DNA of 10,870 bases from Geobacter sp. (GTDB taxonomy: Bacteria; Desulfobacterota; Desulfuromonadia; Geobacterales; Geobacteraceae). The stretch is taken from positions 1-10,870 of the forward strand of contig RPRC01000206.1 of assembly GCA_003857395.1 (NCBI GenBank). Reading direction: 5' to 3'. Positions 7,097-10,870 of this stretch are shown piece by piece (the stretch's first letter is position 1; each line of letters starts with the position of its first letter). The translations under genes and the position numbers were made by a program. The notes below the pieces were generated by a model. That model was given only the letters and a program-made list of their open reading frames with translations. It was not told where the DNA came from and searched no databases.

Positions 7097-7125
7097 GTTA
7101 TTGCACTTCTTTTCCGTCCTGTCAA
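7097..7125 (-). promoter_or_regulatory. Putative promoter of the phospholipase D gene
   Basis: On the minus strand TTGACA (7125-7120) and AATAAC (7102-7097) are spaced by 17 bases. The leader would be about 130 bases. The -35 is perfect and the -10 matches four of six positions. Confidence 0.4.
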
Positions 7126-7199
7126 CAGCGTAAACAGTACACTACCGCCGCTCCGGAGCATCATCCGGACGCCAGCCGGCAATCGCTGTTCGTGCCCCC

Positions 7200-7228
7200 T
7201 TGACATGACCGTCATCCGCTGGTATGTT
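7200..7228 (+). promoter_or_regulatory. Promoter of the lexA cassette
   Basis: TTGACA (7200-7205) and TATGTT (7223-7228) are spaced by 17 bases, a strong sigma-70-type promoter. Transcription should start near 7235, about 58 bases before the lexA ATG. The -10 overlaps the palindromic operator. Confidence 0.6.
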
Positions 7229-7241
7229 GTCATTTGACAAC
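7226..7241. promoter_or_regulatory. Palindromic operator, probable LexA autoregulation site
   Basis: GTTGTCA TT TGACAAC is a perfect inverted repeat with 7-base arms and a 2-base centre. It covers the end of the -10 box and the expected start site, an ideal place for a repressor. It differs from the E. coli box (CTGT-N8-ACAG) and from the GGTT-N2-C-N4-G-N3-ACC type reported for Geobacter LexA. Assignment to the adjacent LexA is inferred from position. Confidence 0.6.
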
Positions 7242-7292
7242 GTATCGTATCCCTGCGGCACACTAACCGCACAGGACACTATGAGGTAAACC

Positions 7293-7901
7293 ATGGAAGA
7301 ACTGACGGCCCGACAACAGCAGGTACTGATATTCATCAGCGATTTCATCGAGAGCCGCGGCTATCCGCCGACCCAGCGGGAGATAGCCGGCCACCTGGGA
7401 ATCAACGGCACCCTCGGCGTCATGCGCCACCTGCAGGCCTTGGAAAAGAAAGGCTACCTGGCCAAAAGTTCCGGCAGCTCCCGGGGCATCGTCCTGTCCG
7501 GCCACCCTGCCCGCGCCACCTCCCTGCCGATCGTGGGAGACGTTCGCGCCGGACTACCCCAGCCGGCCAGGGAAGATATCGAAGGATACTTTGCCATCGA
7601 CAGCACTCGCCTGCCTTCCGGGGCGGCTTTTTTTCTCCGGGTCCGGGGAGACTCCATGATCGGAGCCGCCATTCTGGAAGGAGACCTGGCACTTATCCGA
7701 CCCCAACCCTCCGCGGACAACCGTGACATCGTTGTTGCGCTGATCGACGGTCAGGCGACCCTGAAACGCTTCTTTCGCGAACGGCAGAAAATCCGGCTGG
7801 CAGCCTCCAACCCTAATTACGAAGATATTATTGTCCGGGAAGGTGAGGGAGAGGTAACCATTGTCGGCAAGGTGGTAGGAATCTACCGCCCCCTGGAGTA
7901 A
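7293..7901 (+). CDS. lexA: LexA-type SOS repressor (self-cleaving)
   Basis: At 202 residues this is exactly E. coli LexA length. The N-terminal winged helix-turn-helix is clear: LTARQQQVLIFISDFIESRGYPPTQREIAGHLG. The C-terminal half carries the S24 self-cleavage machinery: cleavage site Ala86-Gly87 in DVRAGLP, catalytic Ser121 in RGDSMIGAAILEGD and Lys158 in GQATLKRF. Each is shifted two residues from E. coli (84/85, 119, 156). RecA filaments should trigger cleavage and derepress its targets. The recognition-helix region (INGTLGVMRHLQAL) differs strongly from the canonical RSPNAAEEHLKAL, which fits the unusual operator upstream. GAGGT lies shortly before the ATG. The next gene starts 3 bases after the stop, so the two are co-transcribed. 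It may be a second, cassette-specific LexA rather than the global one. Confidence 0.92.
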   Translation: MEELTARQQQVLIFISDFIESRGYPPTQREIAGHLGINGTLGVMRHLQALEKKGYLAKSSGSSRGIVLSGHPARATSLPIVGDVRAGLPQPAREDIEGYFAIDSTRLPSGAAFFLRVRGDSMIGAAILEGDLALIRPQPSADNRDIVVALIDGQATLKRFFRERQKIRLAASNPNYEDIIVREGEGEVTIVGKVVGIYRPLE

Positions 7902-7904
7902 GCC

Positions 7905-8150
7905 ATGGAACGGATTCGGGAGCCGATTCGAGTCGCGGCGGTCTTCACTCCCGGCCGGAGCATCCGGCCGGTCTGGTTCGACTGGCAACGGCAAAAACAT
8001 ACGGTTGTGGAAACCACCTACTCCTGGCAGGAAAAATGTGGAGAAAACATCCTCCTCCACTTTGCCGTGGCAGACGGTCAGGCACTCTATGAGCTTGTCT
8101 ACGACACGAAGAACCAGAGCTGGACACTGTATGGCATCGAGGTGGGATAG
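7905..8150 (+). CDS. Small conserved-looking protein co-transcribed with lexA
   Basis: This 81-residue soluble protein is not confidently recognised. It has no signal peptide or membrane segment and looks mostly beta-stranded (IRVAAVF, SIRPVWFDWQRQKHTVVETTYSWQ, NILLHFAVADGQALYELVYDTKNQSWTLYGIEV). GGAG at 7895-7898 overlaps the end of lexA and sits 6 bases before the ATG, so translation is probably coupled. The layout 'EPIRV...W...Y.V.E...W...L..F.V....LYEL.YD....W.L..' is reminiscent of the small DUF6504-type proteins encoded beside imuB-like mutagenesis genes. That is a loose resemblance from memory, not a call. Position in a lexA operon suggests a role in the damage response. Confidence 0.65.
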   Translation: MERIREPIRVAAVFTPGRSIRPVWFDWQRQKHTVVETTYSWQEKCGENILLHFAVADGQALYELVYDTKNQSWTLYGIEVG

Positions 8151-8153
8151 GAG

Positions 8154-8184
8154 CTGTTACTCCTCCAGCTGTCACAGTTTTTTT
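8154..8184 (+). terminator. Probable intrinsic terminator after the lexA operon
   Basis: CTGTTAC (8154-8160) and GTCACAG (8171-8177) pair with one mismatch over a 10-base loop and are followed directly by seven T (8178-8184). It begins 4 bases after the stop of the preceding gene. The stem is short, so some read-through into the next genes is likely. Confidence 0.5.
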
Positions 8185-8185
8185 G

Positions 8186-8214
8186 TTAACAAGGTATTGA
8201 GAGGATGCTATCAT
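8186..8214 (+). promoter_or_regulatory. Promoter of the HEPN/MNT toxin-antitoxin operon
   Basis: TTAACA (8186-8191) and TATCAT (8209-8214) are each one base from consensus and are spaced by exactly 17. The leader before the ATG at 8323 would be about 100 bases. The -35 lies within TTGTTAACAA (8183-8192), a perfect 10-base palindrome that could bind a regulator. Confidence 0.55.
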
Positions 8215-8322
8215 CCGCCATGCACGGCAAAGAATTTCAAAGAAAACAAGCCGCGCTGACAAGTGAAGCGGCCCAGTCGCAAGAGAATAACCCCGGCAGA
8301 TCGATTTTCTGGAGGATACCCT

Positions 8323-8742
8323 ATGGAACAACAAGACATTCGTTGGCAACAACGTTTCAGCCATTACCAGAAAGCACTCCAGCAATTGAACAGTGCGGTA
8401 AAGCTCAGCCAACAGCGTCCTCTGTCGGAGCTTGAAGTACAAGGGCTGATCCAGGCCTTTGAATTCACCCATGAACTCGCCTGGAACGTCATGAAGGATT
8501 ACTTTGAATATCAGGGGAACACCTCGATCACGGGCTCGCGCGACGCGACTCGTGAGGCCTTCCGAAGAACCCTGATTACCGATGGTGAAGGGTGGATGGA
8601 AATGATTCAAAGCCGGAACAAGACTTCACATACCTATAATCGAGAAGTTGCCGACGAAATATCAGCGAAGGTGATTGATGTTTATCATGATTTGTTTATG
8701 GCCTTTGAAAAGAGGCTGCAGGATTTAAAAAATGCCGACTGA
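8323..8742 (+). CDS. HEPN-family toxin / nucleotidyltransferase substrate-binding protein (HI0074-like)
   Basis: This 139-residue all-helical protein belongs to the NTase substrate-binding family (HI0074). It carries SRNKTSHTY, an exact RX4HXY motif (Arg98, His103, Tyr105), the catalytic signature of HEPN ribonucleases such as the toxin HepT. Known HepT proteins cut RNA and are silenced when the partner MntA transfers AMP to the motif tyrosine. ATG 8323 is chosen because GGAGG (8311-8315) sits 7 bases upstream and the family begins with such a sequence; an in-frame ATG at 8263 would add 20 residues without homology. The gene overlaps the nucleotidyltransferase gene by 11 bases, the usual toxin-first order. 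Some HI0074-type proteins have been described only as substrate-binding partners, so toxicity is an inference. Confidence 0.85.
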   Translation: MEQQDIRWQQRFSHYQKALQQLNSAVKLSQQRPLSELEVQGLIQAFEFTHELAWNVMKDYFEYQGNTSITGSRDATREAFRRTLITDGEGWMEMIQSRNKTSHTYNREVADEISAKVIDVYHDLFMAFEKRLQDLKNAD

Positions 8743-9100
8743 CACTATGAATGCAAGATTCGGCCTTAAACAGAGCACCATTGATAAAATCAACGGGGTT
8801 TTTTCCGCCCACCCCCGAATAGAGCGAGTCATTATCTATGGCTCGCGTGCAAAAGGGAACTATCGAAACAGCTCCGATATTGACATCACCATCGAGGGAG
8901 AAGCCATTACGCTTTCCGAACTGCTGAAAGTGGAAACCGAACTGGATGATCTGTTACTGCCCTACACCCTCGATCTTTCCCTCCTGCACCTGATAGACGA
9001 TCAGGATCTTCTCAACCATATCCGGCGGGTCGGCAGCGTCTTTTACGAGAGACAGGCCATTTCCGCTGACAGCGGAGACAACCTCACCGGAAATAGCTGA
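8732..9100 (+). CDS. MNT-type nucleotidyltransferase antitoxin (MntA/HI0073-like)
   Basis: This 122-residue minimal nucleotidyltransferase has an intact GSX10DXD motif: GSRAKGNYRNSSDID (Gly37, Ser38, Asp49, Asp51), with a third acidic residue in YTLDLSLL (Asp81). In type VII toxin-antitoxin systems this enzyme adds AMP to the HEPN toxin and so neutralises it. The ATG at 8732 overlaps the toxin gene by 11 bases, with AGGA about 7 bases upstream; an ATG at 8747 is the alternative. The last ~15 residues (ISADSGDNLTGNS) are polar and look disordered. dinB follows 22 bases after the stop, so the polymerase may be expressed from the toxin-antitoxin promoter. Confidence 0.87.
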   Translation: MPTDTMNARFGLKQSTIDKINGVFSAHPRIERVIIYGSRAKGNYRNSSDIDITIEGEAITLSELLKVETELDDLLLPYTLDLSLLHLIDDQDLLNHIRRVGSVFYERQAISADSGDNLTGNS

Positions 9101-9122
9101 ATTGATTAAAACGAGTCTCACC

Positions 9123-10358
9123 ATGACCCACCGCACCATTCTCCACATAGACATGAACGCCTTCTTCGCCTCGGTGGAACAGGCCATGAACCCGGCGCTG
9201 CGGGGCAAACCCATTGCCGTGATCGGCTCGGCCCATCGCACCGTCATCACCACCTCCTCCTACGAGGCACGAAAATGCGGCGTCAAAACCGGCATGGCCG
9301 TCTGGGAAGCAAAACGCTGCTGCCCCGAGTTGATGCTGGTCGTCGGCAATAACCGGAGGTATACCCACACCTCCTCTGAAATCATGAAGATGCTGCTCGA
9401 CTACACGCCGCTGGTCGAGGTGTTTTCCATTGATGAAGCATTCATGGACGTGACCGGCTGTCTCCGCCTCTTCGGATCCGCGGAAAACATCGCCTACCGT
9501 CTGAAGGCACGGATACGCAACCGCTTCGGCATTACCTGCTCCATCGGCATCGCCCCCAACAAACTCCTGGCAAAACTGGCCAGCGAGATGCAGAAACCTG
9601 ACGGCCTGACGATCATCAGGGCCGAAGAAATCGGCAGAGTGCTGGAGAACCTCCCGATAACAGACCTCTGCGGCGTGGGAAGACGCCTGGGACGCCAGCT
9701 GAGACTTCTCGGCATCACCACTTGCGGTGAACTGGGACGGTTTCCGGCAGAAATCCTGAAAAAAAAATTCGGCATTGTCGGCGAATACCTGCAGCGAATG
9801 GGAAAAGGGCTCGACGAGTCCCCCGTCCTGTCGGTAGAGGACGCCGAACCGGTGAAGTCGGTGGGCCACAGCATGACCCTCGAGCGGGACATCGACAAAC
9901 GTGAAGAGATCTTGAGATACCTGCTGCAGCTGTCGGAGATGGTTGGCAGGAGGGCACGGCGGTACGGGGTAACCGGCAAGACGATAAGTCTTTACGTCCG
10001 CTATGCGGATTTTGATACGAGTTTCGGCAAACAGCAGACCCTGGGCGACTATATCAGCCTCAGCGAAGACATCTATCGGGCGGCCATGCGAATCCTGGAT
10101 TCCGTCACCCTGGAACAGCCGATCCGGCTGCTCGGCATACGCCTTTCAAACCTCCGGCACCGGGAAGAACAGCTACCGTTGTTCATTGATGAGAAATTGA
10201 AGGTATTTGCAACCCGGGCCATGGATGAAGTAAACAACCGCTACGGAGACTTTACCGTAACCTTCGGGGCACTCCTTTCGACCACTGGAAAGAAAGGCTC
10301 CTTCGTCATCTCGCCTGCATGGCGGCCGGACGGCATCCGCTGCGTTGAGGTGGGATAG
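9123..10358 (+). CDS. dinB: DNA polymerase IV (Y-family translesion polymerase)
   Basis: This 411-residue error-prone polymerase is complete. Palm and metal ligands are Asp10 in LHIDMNAFFASVEQ (Phe15 is the likely steric gate) and Asp104/Glu105 in EVFSIDEAFMDVT. The motifs YEARKCGVKTGM and CSIGIAPNKLLAKLASEMQKPDGL follow. The thumb has the helix-hairpin-helix LCGVGRRLGRQLRLLGI, and a little-finger domain comes next. QLPLF (350-354) is a clear sliding-clamp-binding motif, with ~57 residues after it rather than at the very end. It extends primers past damaged bases. ATG 9123 is chosen because homology starts there; an in-frame TTG at 9102 exists and neither has a strong ribosome site. In many bacteria dinB is under LexA control. 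Here no operator like the lexA one is seen directly upstream, and it follows the HEPN/MNT genes closely. Confidence 0.95.
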   Translation: MTHRTILHIDMNAFFASVEQAMNPALRGKPIAVIGSAHRTVITTSSYEARKCGVKTGMAVWEAKRCCPELMLVVGNNRRYTHTSSEIMKMLLDYTPLVEVFSIDEAFMDVTGCLRLFGSAENIAYRLKARIRNRFGITCSIGIAPNKLLAKLASEMQKPDGLTIIRAEEIGRVLENLPITDLCGVGRRLGRQLRLLGITTCGELGRFPAEILKKKFGIVGEYLQRMGKGLDESPVLSVEDAEPVKSVGHSMTLERDIDKREEILRYLLQLSEMVGRRARRYGVTGKTISLYVRYADFDTSFGKQQTLGDYISLSEDIYRAAMRILDSVTLEQPIRLLGIRLSNLRHREEQLPLFIDEKLKVFATRAMDEVNNRYGDFTVTFGALLSTTGKKGSFVISPAWRPDGIRCVEVG

Positions 10359-10747
10359 AAGCCCCCTCACCATCATTTCTGCAGGGGACATCCGTCAGGT
10401 GATAAACAGATAATCACGAATTACAATTCATCTGCCAGAGCAGGATTATTATTCACCAACACAAACTGTGGAACAGCTGTGGAAAACTTCGTGGAAGAGA
10501 CAGGTAAGTGATATTTATTACAGGGGAAATCACTAAATGACCATTTTTTAGGCGGCTAAATACACTAGTTATTTCAGGATGTTACGATTATTTTTAGCAA
10601 TTACGGGAACTTCTGGAGATACTTCACTGATTTTCGCGGAAAAATGCAACCGGCACCCCGCTCTGTGCATAAACCCTCTCTCCTAGCCCTTCTGCCCATA
10701 GTGCTTGGCTGCCCCGGCGCAGCTCAAGAACCTGAAACCCGTAGAAA
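10359..10747. other. Non-coding stretch after dinB
   Basis: No convincing gene or clear terminator is seen here on either strand. Notable patterns are three GTGGAA repeats (10468-10496), AGTGAT/ATCACT arms near 10507-10534 and generally AT-rich DNA up to about 10640. From about 10650 the composition becomes GC-richer; this part is the 3' flank of the group II intron read on the minus strand. Confidence 0.5.
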
Positions 10748-10870
10748 ATCGAGTAGGGTGAGGCGAGCTGATCATGCCCGCCTCATCCCTCTCACAGAAC
10801 CGTACGTACGGGCCTCGTATACGGCTCATGCCCACTCTATCCTCATTTTTGAGGCGGTTGCCGTTCGCAC
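10748..10870 (-). mobile_element. 3' end of a group II intron (domains V and VI), body outside the window
   Basis: Read on the minus strand, domain V spans 10827-10797. It begins GAGCCGTA, ends TACGGTTC (8 pairs), has a CG bulge and closes with TACG/CGTA around a 5-base loop, the conserved catalytic hairpin. At 31 bases it is slightly shorter than the usual 34. Directly after it, domain VI is a stem-loop (10789-10756) pairing GGGATGAGGCGGGC with GCTCGCCTCACCC around ATGATCA; an unpaired A in the CCTCACCC arm is the candidate branch point. The sequence then reads CTACTCGAT, and an intron 3' end after GAT (about 10748) is likely because group II introns usually end in AY. The reverse transcriptase ORF should lie beyond base 10870. 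Confidence 0.75.

Larger units (their letters stand above)
6960..7292. other. Divergent promoter region between the phospholipase D gene and lexA
   Basis: This 333-base non-coding region drives two genes in opposite directions. It holds the phospholipase D promoter (7097-7125, minus) and the lexA promoter with its palindromic operator (7200-7241, plus). A single TGACAAC half-site, identical to one arm of the operator, occurs near 7063-7069. No gene is supported here. Confidence 0.6.

Noticed and set aside
7234..7262. Second lexA promoter using TTGACA at 7234
   Set aside because: The hexamer at the right spacing (GGCACA) is a poor -10; the upstream TTGACA-N17-TATGTT fits much better.
9084..9869. 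261-residue minus-strand open frame opposite dinB
   Set aside because: It is the antisense of conserved DinB motifs and has no ribosome site or family features.
1..10870. CRISPR array or tRNA/rRNA genes
   Set aside because: No regularly spaced direct repeats and no tRNA-like cloverleaf were seen. A short string near 10730 (AACCTGAAACC) recalls 23S rRNA but the similarity does not extend.

Overview
The window looks like a piece of a mid-GC Gram-negative chromosome, most likely a deltaproteobacterium of the Geobacter/Desulfuromonadales kind. This rests on the style of the LexA, DinB and outer-membrane proteins and on the mix of mobile elements. It is a judgement from sequence feel, not from a search.

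Layout. (1) 2-456: 3' part of a REP-associated (IS200-like) tyrosine transposase, broken by a one-base frameshift. (2) 508-1725: an exported HEAT-repeat protein; only the first ~205 residues look real, and the frame then runs into the antisense of the next gene. (3) About 1.2-4.0 kb: a visibly GC-richer block on the minus strand holding a two-gene operon, a benzoate-CoA-ligase-type enzyme (TTG start) followed by an acyl-carrier-protein/alpha-beta-hydrolase fusion. It has a near-consensus promoter at its upstream edge and looks like a foreign natural-product fragment. (4) 4.2-5.3 kb, minus strand: an outer-membrane beta-barrel protein of the phenol-degradation MetA/SphA-like family, with two stem-loops after it. 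(5) 5.46-6.96 kb, minus strand: a ClsC-like cardiolipin synthase/phospholipase D with two HKD motifs. (6) 7.2-10.36 kb, plus strand: a damage-response neighbourhood made of a LexA-type self-cleaving repressor with a palindromic operator on its own promoter, a small unrecognised protein, a HEPN/nucleotidyltransferase (type VII, HepT/MntA-like) toxin-antitoxin pair with its own promoter, and DNA polymerase IV (dinB). (7) 10.36-10.75 kb: no gene seen. (8) 10.75 kb to the end: the 3' end (domains V and VI) of a group II intron on the minus strand, whose body lies beyond the window.

How it may work together. LexA would repress itself and its partner protein through the operator at 7226-7241. The HEPN/MNT pair sits between this cassette and dinB, and the pair and dinB are close enough to share the promoter at 8186-8214. 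The mutagenic polymerase may therefore be expressed from the toxin-antitoxin promoter as well as, or instead of, under LexA. The ligase/ACP-hydrolase pair has the parts to activate an aryl acid, hold it on a carrier domain and release or transfer it, but no ketosynthase or tailoring enzyme is in view.
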